This document shows positions 45,401 to 57,529 of a stretch of DNA of 64,000 nucleotides, in pieces. Numbering within the stretch: position 1 is the stretch's first letter; each line of letters begins with the position of its first letter. The stretch is from Teratosphaeria epicoccoides. Lineage: Eukaryota; Ascomycota; Dothideomycetes; Mycosphaerellales; Teratosphaeriaceae. The DNA lies in contig JADDMT010000062.1 in the NCBI GenBank assembly GCA_021401465.1, positions 116,992 to 180,991 on the forward strand, written 5' to 3'. The position numbers were made by a program, and so were the translations under genes. The notes under the pieces are model-generated. The model had not been told where the DNA came from. It did no database searches and saw only the letters and a program-made list of their open reading frames with translations.

Positions 45401-46869
45401 AAGGGCGCGGAGCTTAATTATGAGACTTACGACTAAGAGCTTTTAGCTATTATTGACGGCTTTAAGGAGTACTAACACTACCTCGAAGGCGCAGCGTACC
45501 CTATTAAGGTGCTTACTAACTATAACAACCTTCGCGGCTTCATAGGCATAAAGCAGCTAAGTAGTTAGTAAGCAAGGTAGGCGACTTTCCTTACTAGCTT
45601 TGACTTCGTTATCTAGCGTCGTTCTAGGAAGACAAATCTAGCTGACAGTCCTTCGCGACAACTAGACTACGACACTAGGGAGCAGGGTAATTAACAGCTC
45701 CTCCTTACGCTACAGACAAAGCTTATAGTATAAGGTAGTAACCTGTCGTTAGCTCCTCTTATAGGTTAACTACAGGCCTAATAGGGCCCTATAGCCTCCG
45801 CTAGCAATGAACCCTCCTATCTAGCGGTTATAGTAACTATGTCTAGCCTAATCTATACGGTAGTTATCTAGCTTATATATAGTAAGTATATAATGTCTAA
45901 AGAACCCTTTAAAGAAGTCTCGAGACTTATTCAGCAGTTGCAAGTGTAAGAACTAGAGTTAATTAATAAGCGTGTAGCCCTCTAGGATACCGTAGGCAGT
46001 CTAAAGTACTAGACCAAGTTAGGCGACTTGTAGTACTTTGACAATAGGCTCTATGTACCTACTAACTACGTACTTTGTTCGAAGCTCCTCTGTATCTATC
46101 ATGATAATAAACTTGCGGGTCATTTTAGCGCAGAGAAGACAAACGCGCTTCTTAGACATAAATACTAGTAGCTAACGCTAGAACAGGATGTTTCTGACTA
46201 TGTTAAATCCTACTAGACATGCTAGATTAGCAAATCTCGGTGCTATTGCCCTTATGGCAATGCTTAGGCGCTCCTACTACTAGAGAGACTATAGTAAGAC
46301 TTAACCATAGATTTCATCACTAATTTGCCGCTAGTAAAGTAGAGAGGCAATGTAGTTAATGCTGTCCTTATAGTAGTCGACTAATACTCGAAGATAAATG
46401 TCTTCATCCTATATACAAAAAAGTGCACTAGTAGCGAGCTTGCGTAACTACTTCGTGACAAAGTTATATAGCGCTTTAGTGTCCCCTAAAGTATTCTATT
46501 AGATCGAGGTTCTGTCTTTACTAGTAAATACTAGCAAGAATTTATGTTCGAGGCGCGTGTTAAGTACTACCTAAGTATAGCATTCTATCTGCAGACTAAT
46601 AGTTAGACTAAACGTATAAACTAGACTCTTAAGTAGTACCTTTAGTACTACTACACTAAGAACTAGGATGCCTAGGCTAACGCAATTCCTATAGCGGAAT
46701 TCGCAGTTAATAATAGCGTATATGCTACTATGCGCATGTCGCCATTTTAGATTCTTTATAGCTTTAATCTAGGAATACACCTAGAACCGCCTTAGGACAG
46801 GTCTTCTAAGGAGAGGGTGCTAGCCGCCACGGAATTAGCGTAGCGTATACACAAGGTACATTTAGTGCT
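42457..46869 (+). pseudogene. gag-pol of element D, decayed and truncated
   Basis: Opens at ATG 42457, 50 bp after the LTR as in C, and follows C through gag, the CCHC knuckle (near 43621), the protease (again LDDLAE rather than D-S/T-G), reverse transcriptase (YLDD near 44845) and RNase H, into the integrase, stopping where C is at about 15600. Compared with C it has many additional CG-to-TA and TGG/CAG-to-TAG changes. Confidence 0.85.
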
Positions 46870-47199
46870 AATATATCGTAGTGTAACAGAGTAATCCGAC
46901 CTTTTAATAGGTACAAGATAGCGCTGCTTTCTGCTTATTATAGAGGTAGCACTAGAGGTACTTATAACCCCTAACGCCCCTTAATTAGGGAAAGCATGTC
47001 TCAGCCTAACCCCGTAGGAGTACCGTAGGGTTAGTGACGTAGAGGCATCCCTATGTCAAGCACTAATCCTACTTAGACGACATATAAGCTAACGTATGTA
47101 CGAAGGACCCCCTTACTATGTATAGTAGGGTCACTACATGCTAAGGGTAGGCATTAGAACCTATGCAGCTCTAATGGCCCCCTAGTATCAACTGTATCA
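46870..47199 (-). repeat. Truncated 5' LTR of element A
   Basis: About 330 of 360 bp of the LTR in reverse, missing its gag-proximal 30 bp, ending GTATCA at 47199. GATTG (47200-47204) repeats 325-329. Confidence 0.85.
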
Positions 47200-47204
47200 G
47201 ATTG

Positions 47205-50100
47205 TTGATTATTTAGTGCAAGTTGTGCTATAGGTAGTAGTAATGCCTAATTATTCTGTATGTAGTTAATATAGTGTTATAAATATACCTCTAAGGCCTA
47301 GTTCTTAATTTCTGTCTAGCTGTCTGTCTGTAGATAGTATGCTGTTAAGAGCTTGTGCTTGATTCTAAGTGTCGCTATAAGCGTCTTCTAATAGTTCTAT
47401 GTGAAGAGCTTGTCCCTGTCTGTAATATATGTCTATAGGAATCTATGGTATTATACAAGTCTGTCTAGTACAAGGTACCTAAGTTACGCTACTATGCTTG
47501 TTTCATTAGCAGGAATAAAGTGTGCGTATTTTGTAAGCCTATCGACTATGACTAGTATCATGTTATAGCTATGTCTTGTAACTAGGTCCTTAGACTCTAG
47601 TAGTTTCGTGATAAAGTCTATTATAACTTTGTCCTATAGTTGTTCTAGTAGTGTCCTAAACTAAACATGTCTATATAGGCTATGTCTACTAGCCTTGTTC
47701 TATTAGCATTGTAGACATGTCTTAATGTACTCTAGAACTTGTTGTCGTATATGTAGGAATCTAAAGCTTCGCTTAACTAATTTCATTGTCTTTAAAACTC
47801 TAGGGTGTCTATTTTCTAGCCTGTTATGATGTTGTTATATATACTCCGTAACTTGTTCCTTAGGTACTTAGTACTTCCTATGTTTAATTAGGAACTGTTC
47901 TTCGTTGTCTTAAAGAACTCGCATAATAGTGTTAAACTCCTTAGTGTTAGCACTAAGGCTTCTATCTTCATTTGCCTTAAGTATTTTCTGTTACACTAGT
48001 TCCTAACCCTCTATATAGTCGCTATAGCGGCTTAGTACGTCGGCCCTTCTGTTCTCGCGTCCTAGGGTATAGCGGATTTCAGACTTGTACTACCCGAACA
48101 GCTCTAACTAGCAGGCTTGTCTTTAGGTTAGTACCTTAGTCGTAGTAAAGTAAGTTAGATTCTTGTGATTAGAAAGAATCGTAAGACTCCTTACTCCTTC
48201 CGCATATACTCGCTAGTGTTACAATGATGTAACTATTACAAGTAGCTCCTTATCATAGATGTTGTAGTTTTATTCTGCAGGTAACATCTTTCTTAAGTAA
48301 TAGGCTACAAGGTGTCGTTTCCTGTTATGCTCCTACATAAGGCATACTCCTATAGCTCTGTCTAACGTGTCTGTTTCTATCTAGACCGCTTTTTCTCTAT
48401 CGAATAGTCATAGCGTTAGTACTAAAGCATACTGTTCCTTTAGTTACTTAAACGCTAAATCTTCCCTTTAGCTCTAGTTCTATTTCTTGTCTTTCTTTGT
48501 AAGCTCTGTTAGGGGTACCGATGTCTTAGAATAGCCCTTAATGAATTTCCTGTTATAGTTAGCTAATCCTAGGAATGCCTGTACATCCTTGACGCATGTT
48601 AGTGTTAGCTATTCCTATATTGACTTCGTCTTCTCTAGATCGATCCGGATTCCTATTATACTAATAATGAATCTATGGAACTTAACTTCCTTCTTATAGA
48701 ACTCGCATTTTTCTAGTGTAGTCTTGAACCCTACTTGGTTTAACTGTTTAAAGACATCTTGTACTTATTCTACATGCTTGTTAAGACTTCCCCTAGTATA
48801 AACTAGAATGTCGTCCATGTATACTATGACGTATACATCTAGAAGCTCTCGAAGGACTTTATTAACAAGGTCCTAACATGACGCTAGGGCATTTGTTAGT
48901 CCTATTAGCATAACTAAGAACTTGTAAAGTCTGTATCTTGTCTAGAATGCAGTCATCTATTTGTATCTAGGTACTATGCATATCATGTAAAACGCATCAT
49001 GTAAGTTAATCTTTATGTACTAGTCTAACCTAGTTAATCGGTCTTGCATTTCTTCGATGTTTAGTAATAGGTACTAATTCTTAATTATGATGTCGTTTAG
49101 TCGTCTAAAATCTACTACTAGTCATAGTTTCCTGCTTGCTTTTAGAACAAACATTACTAGTAAGGCTACTAAGGATGTTAACTTCTATATCTAGCCTTTT
49201 TCTAGTTTCTCCTTCAGCTATTCGTTTAGGGTCTTAAGCTCTTTCTTAGACATTACGTATAAAGGTCCCTATAGAGGCTCCTTCCCTAGCTACAAGTGTA
49301 TCTTATAACCCTATAGTTAATGTTTAGGTAAGGCGGCTTTGCCTCTCTCCTCTTTAAAGAGTCGTTTCTACTTACGATACTCCTTAGGGATGTCTAGGTC
49401 CGAGATTCTAGTGTTATCCTTTAATAGTGCATGACTTCTATCCTTCCTGTAATTATCGTGTTAACTCTCTTAACCTAATAGAGGTGTTAATTTAGGTTAA
49501 GTACATCCTGTACTTCCTATTAATGCAAACGTCTTATGTGTTATCCTACGCTTGTTAATCTCATCTACTAGCGAACGCTACTACTATGTAGGACAAATGC
49601 TAATCATGTAATTACATTCCCTAAATGTGAGTACTCCTTTTCTCTAGTCGATTACTAGGTTGTGCTTTCTTAACTAAGGCATGCCTAGCATAATGTCATG
49701 ACTAGCTATGTTAATAACATCTAAGACAATTTCCTTGTAGTGCTATTAGATAGCTAGTAGTAGCGGTATTGTCTCTTGCTCTACTTTAGGTAATAGTAAC
49801 CTATCTACTATAGTAAGTTCATACGTTCCTTCTTCTCTGCTTTAGGTCGTAATCCCTTAGCTCTTAACAAATAATTCAGAGGCAAAATTCCTATCCGCTC
49901 TAGAATCTATAAGGGCAGTTTTCCTATACCTATTAATAATAACTTTAGTGTAGAAGACTACTATTAATGCTTAAGCGCTTTCAATGTTAAGGAACTCTCT
50001 TAGAACGCTCTAATCTAGAGAGTAGATCTGTTTCCTGACTAGTTCTTAGCCTGACATTACTCTAACTATCCTAGGATCTGCTATTTTGTCCTTAGCGCTT
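47205..50100 (-). pseudogene. pol of element E, decayed
   Basis: The minus strand shows, from the right: a protease site around 49893-49915 (LIDSRAD, the DSG glycine decayed to AGA) and a MLGMPWLRKHN segment; reverse transcriptase with YMDD (complement of 48810-48821); RNase H; and integrase with a zinc-module end (CLQC near 47710), the core motif DFITKL and VDRLTKYAHFIP (complement of about 47520-47630). The frame then runs to the A insertion and resumes at 324. Stops are frequent, TAG and TAA. Ends are approximate. Confidence 0.8.
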
Positions 50101-52060
50101 CTTACGCATATAGTTCTTCTTTAAGGGTTTCGTTACATGCATATTATCCTTATGTAGCAATTGCCTTCTAGTATTATTAGTTTAATCTTCTGACTATATC
50201 CTGTATTTCCCTAGTTACTACGCTTCAGTTGTCTAGTAAAAGGTATCTATATAGGGTAACTATACTTCCTATAGGTATTCGTTCTATGACAAAGTTATGA
50301 CAAGTATAATCTATCTTTAGTTATAGGTAATTCTAGAATTTAGCTCGTAGTATCATCTTTATGTAGTTAAGCTATACTAGGTTTATTCTTTGTTGCTTGT
50401 TGTTTATCCTTAGGAATATCTCTTTATGTTGTCTTATAATGTGTAGTAATAATGCGCGTATTAGTGCTAGCGTATCTACTATAAACGTAAGGATTTCGTC
50501 ATTACTTCTCTCCTTAATTTCTTCATTAGATTCGTCTAATTCATTAGGACTTTTTTCCTTAGACTTGTCTTGCTAATCCTCCTCTTGCTAAGAGGACTCT
50601 AGAACTTCTCGAATTACTTTAAGCGCCTCTTCTTAAGGGAAGAAAGTTCTTAGATCTTAGTTCTCTTTGTTGTCATTATTAAAGCAAGACCTGTTAAGTT
50701 CTTTAAGGCTTACGTCTTCTTGTGTAAGGCTTAGTCATGCGTGCCTAGTCCTTCTTGCTATTATACAAAACTCGCGTTTTGTTAGAGCTCTGCATGTACT
50801 ATGTAGTTCTAGTAGAATTAGCAAGTGTTCCTTAGGTAATATCCCTAACTTGGCGAAATCTAATTTAACTTCGTTCTTGTAGTCGCGGAGTTTCTTGTCT
50901 TCTTTATAGATATTACACTATAGATCCTTGCAGAGTTCCTAACTAAGGGCTCTATACTATGATCTATTATTCGTGCATAGAGTTCTTCTAGTAACTACCT
51001 CTACGTAGGTCCTTAGCGCTTTCTTAATAGAGCTTAGCTTACTAATCCTTTTATGGCCTTCTCTGCCTAGGTCCTTCTATTACATCATATTAAACTGTCC
51101 GCGTCATACCTTATTCTTGTCATAATAGTTCCTTGCTATGTAGCCTTCTCTGCTACAAGTATAGCAAGTTAGTTTTCCTGCTCCTTAGGGTAAATTCTTC
51201 CCCTGTTTCCCTTTCCTTTAGACTGACCCTTCTAGATAGCGTTAGACTACTAGTCTATTACATTAGGATTACGCTGTTGTTTCTAATAGGTTAGTTAAGA
51301 CTATCCTCTACGTACTTTATCTAGCACATATCCTGCTTTTCTAGAGATCTTAGAGTTATAGTAGCGTACTATTAATCTCTCGTAAAGTTAGTTGTCTAGC
51401 TTAATCGCTACTTTAACTAGTTCTCTGAGGTTGTTAATACGTCCTCTATAGTACATGAGTTTGTCTTTAACATTGTCCTTAAGGCCTTGTCAGAACATAA
51501 CTTAGAGGGCTTTGTCGTCCTATTTAGTAACCTACGCGTGCTCCTAGAATTTAGCTGCATACTTAGCTGCTAACATCTTCTAAGTAATATGCTAAATAAC
51601 TCGAACTATAGTTAACATTTTGTTCGAGACTCTATAGACTGTCTTTATAGCATTCTTTAAATAGTTCTAGGATTAAAAGATTCTACTTGAATCTTCCTCG
51701 TTATCTAAGTAGTTCCTAAGAAAAGGTTTAATCTAGTACTAAGCTCTTCCTTGCATAAAGGTTGTTACAAAGAGAGGTTTCTATACTTCTCCTATATCGT
51801 TAAACTTAAAGTACATGTCTATTTAGGTAAGCTAGATATCAAACTTGTCTTAGTCGCTATAGTAGTAGTCTAGTTTGCTAACCTTAAGGGAGTCCTCCTT
51901 AGTATAGTTAGCAAGTATGTTAATAGCTAACTAAGAAGTGCTAGATTGTTAGCGAGAGCTTCCTACATTGCTTAGGGCAGGAGTTCTCCTTCTAGTTTGC
52001 TATGTAGTACTTATCCTAAGGGTATTTAAAGTGTTACTAACCTTACTATTAACTAAGCCT
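50101..52060 (-). pseudogene. gag of element E, decayed
   Basis: Minus-strand gag with a retrotransposon gag domain (segment LRELVKVAIKLDNQLYERL, complement near 51400) and a CCHC knuckle at the complement of 51121-51170 (CYTCSREGYIARNYYD, where the histidine and last cysteine have decayed to tyrosine by C-to-T/G-to-A change). The C-terminal part toward 50100 is acidic and decayed. The plus-strand open stretch 50667-50882 is a shadow of this region. Confidence 0.7.
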
Positions 52061-52125
52061 CAAGAGGAATAGTTAAATCACATGAGGCAATTATTCTTTA
52101 GAGAGGTAACAGTAAACAGGAACAA

Positions 52126-52447
52126 TGTAATCTAAATAGAATAAAGGTTAAATTCTAATTAGTAAGATAATAACATAAGTTAAACATATTCTAAACTAGA
52201 GTCTATCCTGTCTTCCTATATACATAGGAAATCTGTAGCTACTTACTACGCTATATGTGCTTGCTATAGTACGCGCTTACTCTAAGGTAAGCGCTTACTA
52301 TTATAAGTGTATATATATACATAAGTACTTACTCCTTAGTAGTCTCTTTATATAGTAAGCATATATATACTCCTCTAACTTATTTGAGTTATAGCGCTGT
52401 CCGCCCTTCTCTTTTTAGTATAGCTTGTCCTTTAGAATCATTTGACA
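52126..52447 (-). repeat. Probable 5' LTR of element E
   Basis: Read in reverse, it starts TGTCAAATGATT, contains TATATAAAGAGA (a possible TATA box) and ends near TTACA. The partner LTR is outside the window, so the borders are inferred from position, TG/CA-like ends and the start of gag. Confidence 0.4.
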
Positions 52448-53574
52448 TTAGATGACACGCTATAGTAGCTTCTGCTTACATGTTAGGATTTAATTTATAA
52501 CATACTAATTATAGTCCTACTATTACCCCTACTATAACAGACTACTTAGCGCGTTATAGTACTAACTAGTTAGACTACAAGCATGCAAGTACTACTACTA
52601 CTATTTACCCTTATAATACTACTACCTCTACTAGTCCTATAAGATAATATTATGCTACTAGATAAACTACGCCTAGGAGTAAGGCTAGTATAGTTAGCGT
52701 ATTAGATAAAGACTATATGTACTATCTAGAGATTTAGCTTAAGAAGGAGGTAAAGGATTAGTATAGACAGAATAGATACTAGAAGGAGGTAACTACACTG
52801 TTTAAGGCTACTAGTAGTATTAAGTATAAGAGCTTATATAAGATACTACTATTACTAGTAAAGAAGTTTAATGTATAGCTTGTTAGTCCTAGCGTGTCGC
52901 TAACTAGTACTAAGAAGGAGGGCTAGTATTATAATCTTTAATTATAGTAGCATAAGTTCATTAAGGAGTATGTAGCTAATATTACTATAGTAAAGGCTAC
53001 TAAGGAGGAGATTACCTTCTATAAGCATAAGGTACTAGAGTATTAATTAGATATAGTATAGCGCTTGTTAAAGAAGTACAGAGGTACTTATACTATAATT
53101 AATAAGAATTAGCTCTTTCTATGTCTAATAGTATAATTAATTAGAAGATATATCTATTATAAAGAATAATATATATCTATATTATAAAGTAAGAAGTCTA
53201 GTTACTAGCTTAATAGAATAAGGTAACATTAAGTTTTTTGATATACTATATATCTTACTAGATAAACTTACTAGACCTAAATATAGTTAAGTAGCTTTAT
53301 AAGGATTAGAATAATAAGATTACTAAGTTTACTACCTCTGTAAAGTCTGCTAATATAGTTAAAAAGGATCTTGTAGACTAGAAGCATTAGTAAGTTTAGT
53401 AGAAGTTTCTTTTAGTAATAAAGTTATAATAAGATAAAGTATATAGTACCTTAAGGGTATCTGTTAGCATAGTAAGAACTTTATTCTAGTATGTAGTAAC
53501 TTCTACAATAATGGCTTTTAAGTTAAATAGGAAATCTATTGTTAAAGTAAAGTAATTCATTGTATGAAGCTATG
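52448..53574. other. Unclassified RIP-degraded repeat
   Basis: About 1.1 kb, very AT-rich and dense in CTA/TAG. The plus strand has coding-like stretches (charged, lysine-rich, near 52740-53040), which suggests a decayed transposon gene, but no motif is recognisable. Confidence 0.4.
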
Positions 53575-53673
53575 CTAAGAGCACAGACTTCTAGGGCCTC
53601 GGAGGTATTACGCGTAGGCGCTTCCCTGAATCTGCTTTGAAACGGCAGGTCATCCGAGACAGTACCTTACAAC

Positions 53674-55056
53674 ATGGCCGCGCTGGTAAACAAATATCTA
53701 AGATCAACACAAACTAGACACGACCATGATACACTCGAATGTGTACGTGTCACTAATCTGATGTCCGCGCGCAAGCGTTGCATCGAGTGGTTATCATCGA
53801 TTGAGGCCGGCTCAGTGCCCGTCGTGGCAGATGACGACTCAGCGTCTGCGCAAGACAGCGTCCTCGAGCAGCCTGGCTCCCGCGATCGCAAGCGCAAACG
53901 TGCCCTGCTCACGGACATGGCCACCGACGAGAATGAGACACCCAGACCACACAGAGCGAAGCGTGTCCATACGGCCGACGACGACGACGAAGACCTGCCC
54001 TCCCTCCACTCCACGAATTCGAGACGATCACGCGCTTCAGACAGTCCCACTAAAGGCAGCAGCGGCAGCAGTCTCGCCCGACAGACGAACCGTCTGAAGG
54101 CTGCAGGGCAGTACAACGAAAGACTCATCACCGAGTTGAGCAACAAAGATGCGTTGCCCGAGCCGCTGGCGCAGCTATTGTCGGCTTTGGCTAAATTCGC
54201 CGACGGCACCGGCACTTTGCCACAATCGCTGCGGCCACGGTTACAGCAAGAGGAAGAAATCAATACAAGCAGAGCAGACTTGTTCTACGACGATCACGAC
54301 CATGTCATGTCTGGAGAATGGGTTCAGATCGACGACCTTGTCAAGCAGGCAAGGCGCTGCCGCTTGCGTAGAGACTACGAAGCCGGCTGGAACTCGGCCG
54401 TGCACCACCCCATGTTGAATCTGGCAGCTCGCCTTTCCGGCCACGCCGACCATGTCTGGGCTGTCAACATATCGGATGTGCGACCTCAGCGCAGGCTGGT
54501 GCCTTCTGGTCAGGACATCAGAAAGAAGATGGTCGACTTTGGCCTTGTGATCAATACTCAAGCTTCTCATCAGACATTGGCAAGCTTCTACCGTTCGCCT
54601 CAATTTCCCTTGTGTCCATGGTCAGACGGGATGAAGACCTGGAATCACACTGAAGGACAGCTCATTGCTGAGCAGCCGCTCGCCGTTAGTGTTGAGACGA
54701 AGCGGCAGGGTGACAAGGACGATGAAGCTCATCTGCAATTGGGCACGTGGGGCACCGCGCATCTAAACAGGCTCATAGAGCTCCGCAAATCGACGTGCTC
54801 CCACGATCCTGCTGAGATCTTCCTGCCTCAGATTAAAATCCAGGGAGCTCACTTCTCGTTCATGCTTCTGCATGGCGCTTACGATGGCAAAAGCCCGCTC
54901 AAAGTTACACATTATACTGGGAAGATGATGGGAGATGCGACCGAGTTTGGTGGCTTCTTTCGTGTCCTCGCTTGTTTGCGCGCAATCGTCGCATGGGTCC
55001 ATCTGTCGTACGGACCATGGCTGCAAGACTGGACTGGCGCGTCTGGAGAGCCGTGA
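53674..55056 (+). CDS. PD-(D/E)XK nuclease-like protein
   Basis: An intact 460-residue ORF in normal base composition. The N-terminal 200 residues are low-complexity: an arginine/lysine run (RDRKRKR, 70-76, a likely nuclear signal), an acidic run (101-107) and serine-rich stretches. The C-terminal domain (about 200-455) matches the fungal PDDEXK_12-type layout: a W..AVHHPML segment at 239-248; KMVDF at 285-289 with D288; an SVETK motif at 339-343 (E341, K343) followed by DEAHLQLGTW at 350-359; and a W-rich C-terminus (441-453). D288, E341 and K343 would be the catalytic D...ExK residues. Members of this group recur in fungal genomes, often near repeats; substrate unknown. The start ATG at 53674 sits in an ACAACATGGCC context. 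No introns seen. It is flanked by degraded repeats but shows no RIP. Confidence 0.8.
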   Translation: MAALVNKYLRSTQTRHDHDTLECVRVTNLMSARKRCIEWLSSIEAGSVPVVADDDSASAQDSVLEQPGSRDRKRKRALLTDMATDENETPRPHRAKRVHTADDDDEDLPSLHSTNSRRSRASDSPTKGSSGSSLARQTNRLKAAGQYNERLITELSNKDALPEPLAQLLSALAKFADGTGTLPQSLRPRLQQEEEINTSRADLFYDDHDHVMSGEWVQIDDLVKQARRCRLRRDYEAGWNSAVHHPMLNLAARLSGHADHVWAVNISDVRPQRRLVPSGQDIRKKMVDFGLVINTQASHQTLASFYRSPQFPLCPWSDGMKTWNHTEGQLIAEQPLAVSVETKRQGDKDDEAHLQLGTWGTAHLNRLIELRKSTCSHDPAEIFLPQIKIQGAHFSFMLLHGAYDGKSPLKVTHYTGKMMGDATEFGGFFRVLACLRAIVAWVHLSYGPWLQDWTGASGEP

Positions 55057-56640
55057 TTTCCTGGCGACAACAATCGCAATGCCCCACTGTACACGAATCG
55101 CTGATGGCGGTGACCGGCAGGTCCGCCTGCTCGCTCTAGACACGACGACCGAGTTGGAAGGGCACCTAATAGCGATCATTGCATCAGGTTGATCAGTACA
55201 GTCCAATTTGAGCAGATATCACAGGCGCCGCCGCCGTCGCTGCGACGAAGCTGTCGACAAATACCTATGATCAGCTAGCGAGAGTCTGTTGATCAATACT
55301 GCGTGGCTGTGCTGCTACATCCTTCCGTGGAGAAGCCCGGGCGAGAACTGGTAAGCAAGCAGCACGCTTGGCGACTAGCAGGGTCAGCGTATCATGAATC
55401 ACTTCTTGAGTGGATTCGCCATTGTCAGACACGCAATGGATATTGATGGGTATAGTGCAGCACCAGTCAAGGAGCAGTCAGTCGGCTTCGATATCTCGAC
55501 GTCGTACTAGACTTGTGCGCTCGCCATTTGTATCACGCGCCGTTTGATCGTGGCATTGTACCACGCCTCGGATATGGCCGAGATTGGACTGAACTTCCCG
55601 ACTTGCTTTTTGCCGCCTAATCTTTTCACTGTCGAGTGCCCACTTTCGACCGCAAGCTCAATATTGACCCTCTTGGGTAGAGGAGCAATGTGTACCGAAG
55701 CAGCGACGATGACATGAGAATATGATTAGTACACTAGCCATGAACTTAAGAGAGCCGGACGCTGTCATTACATCCAGCTTCCTTTGCCATGCACACCTAT
55801 GAGCAAAGGCCCGGCCGACCGATAGCGAGACATTCCATGCACCGTCTGTGGTATTCGAGGCCGAGGCGATATGTATTCCCAGATACCTCTTCCTATGTCG
55901 CTCAAGGCACATCTGTGCGCTACGCTGCGCCCCTGGGTCGAGTCGCTCAACGTACCATGGTCAAAGCGTCCGCAGACTGATGGTCAAGCACCGTAGTCTG
56001 GTCTCTCTCGCGCTCGTCTAGGATTAATACTCAGTATTTACTGTGCCTGGCTCCAAGTCTGTATCAGAGAACAGAGTACGCTGCCTGACGAAGAGTCTGC
56101 CTAGCCCGGCCGTATAGATAACCTCCTCACGGTCAGGGACTACTCGTGGTCTGCCTAAACATTCTGCAAATCGATGCCAGGCTCGAGCGCTATCAGCGAA
56201 TGCACTGGCCAGAACTCGAGTCTAGCGAGCATGACTGTGCAACACGGTAGATCAGCGAGGTGGCAGTGTTGAATGGCGCATGCTTGCGAGCGGTGCGACA
56301 GTAAGTTGTGGGTTGTACTTACACAAGCGTAAGCGCTAGGGAGCGTGAAGGAAACATGTCTAGCTCCGCCGGTCGCAAGACAAGCTAGCCTACCCCGAAT
56401 CAACTCACATGCTTCGGTCCATGGTATCGTCAACTCACATTGGCGTCCACGGCGAGGTCGCAGGCCGAAAAGTCGCCGTGACTCTTAGGCTGATCCGCAC
56501 CGGACATGAAGCGCGCCTACACTCATGCATACCGCTTTCGCTGTTTCGCCGAGGCTGCACGTATCATTCGTAGTGGAGCCTGAACCTTGTTACGCCGCCT
56601 ATCATTTGTCTATCTCAGGAGATTCTGCAAAATCAAGAGT
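55057..56640. other. Non-degraded stretch without a recognised gene
   Basis: About 1.6 kb with normal base composition and few TAG/CTA. Several short open frames on both strands (60-92 residues) overlap one another, and none shows a motif. It may be a 3' flank of the nuclease gene or an eroded gene. The change to RIP-type sequence at about 56640 is abrupt. Confidence 0.5.
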
Positions 56641-57529
56641 CTTTGTCTAAGCGTATAATCCCTGAAAGAGATCTAATAACACTAGAAATAATGAATTTTA
56701 AGGCTATACTAGTTACAAATTACCTTAGTATAAGCTGTAGTTTAAACCTTATTAGCTACTCTTAACAGCCCTGCTAGATATCTGTCTCCCTCTAATTTTA
56801 GACATTAAGCTTAGCTATAGTCTGTTAGCAAGAATATAGTAGTACCTATAAGCATATATGTAAATTAGTATTCTATAGAAGGTAATATATCTTCCTTTCT
56901 ATAATAGATCTAGTATATACTATTAATCTACCCTCCTTAGATTACCTGAAAAAGCCTCTTCTAGTTAAGTCTAGCTCTATCCTAGCCTTACCTAGAGCTA
57001 CATTTAAAGTCTAAGGCTTTAATCTAACACCTAGCCTACTAACCTATCCTAGCTACTTTAATATGTTAGTAATAGTAGTTTAAGATAAAGTATAGGTAAA
57101 CCCTTACTATAAGGGTTATCTTAGATATACTAATCTTGTAGTTACTATTACTACTATTATACATTTCCTCTATACTTAACATGCTAGCAAAGCTACAAGT
57201 ACCTAGGAAATTACTAGCTAAGATAGTAAAGAAAGTAGACTAGAAGGTAATAGGCTTTAGGTGCTTATAGTACACTAAATTAGTACTCTTACCTATTATG
57301 TCTTATAAGAGTAACCTTAGAGCTATAGAGGTAGACCCTTTAAATAACAAATATTTTGTTATATACTTTACTATTTGTAGGTAGATAGCTACTATAATTA
57401 GTATGCTTTAGATATTCTGTCTCTACCTATTCTAGATGTTTAATGTAGGATTTTATGTAAAGCTAAGACAAATAAAGATAGCAGAGATGTCATAATAATT
57501 TTTAGTAGATAGTAATATAAAATACACTA
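56641..57529. other. Unclassified RIP-degraded repeat
   Basis: About 0.9 kb, AT-rich and decayed, ending at the TA (57528-57529) where Plavaka copy 2 starts. No motif recognised on either strand. Confidence 0.4.

Larger units (their letters stand above)
42017..46869 (+). mobile_element. Element D: 3'-truncated member of family A-D
   Basis: A plus-strand copy with a 5' LTR and gag-pol up to the integrase, inserted in element A's pol. It lacks the end of integrase, the chromodomain, the antisense ORF and the 3' LTR. At 46869/46870 it is joined to the remnant of A's 5' LTR, in opposite orientation. It is more decayed than C and shares A's 391-bp LTR type and small variants. Confidence 0.85.
330..47199 (-). 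mobile_element. Element A: nested composite chromodomain Ty3-type LTR retrotransposon
   Basis: A is a minus-strand copy of the A/B/C/D family, expanded to about 46.9 kb by later insertions. Its own pieces are the 3' LTR (330-720), 3' noncoding and antisense ORF (721-2423, 10632-10768, 18943-19407), the 3' part of pol (19480-21253, 41919-42016) and a truncated 5' LTR (46870-47199). Elements B, C, a Plavaka transposon (holding F) and D are inserted in it. Its gag and most of its reverse transcriptase are missing, apparently lost in a deletion that also removed the 3' part of D. The outer 5-bp duplication is preserved, so the block can be read as one insertion into element E. Confidence 0.8.
47205..52447 (-). 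mobile_element. Element E: outermost Ty3-type LTR retrotransposon
   Basis: A minus-strand element whose 5' end is at about 52447 and whose 3' end lies left of the window (its integrase continues at 1-324). Gag and pol are recognisable. It differs from families A-D and F. Strongly decayed. Confidence 0.8.

Noticed and set aside
53667..54263. A 198-residue minus-strand open frame
   Set aside because: It is the opposite strand of the nuclease-like gene, has no motif, and follows from that gene's GC-rich codons.
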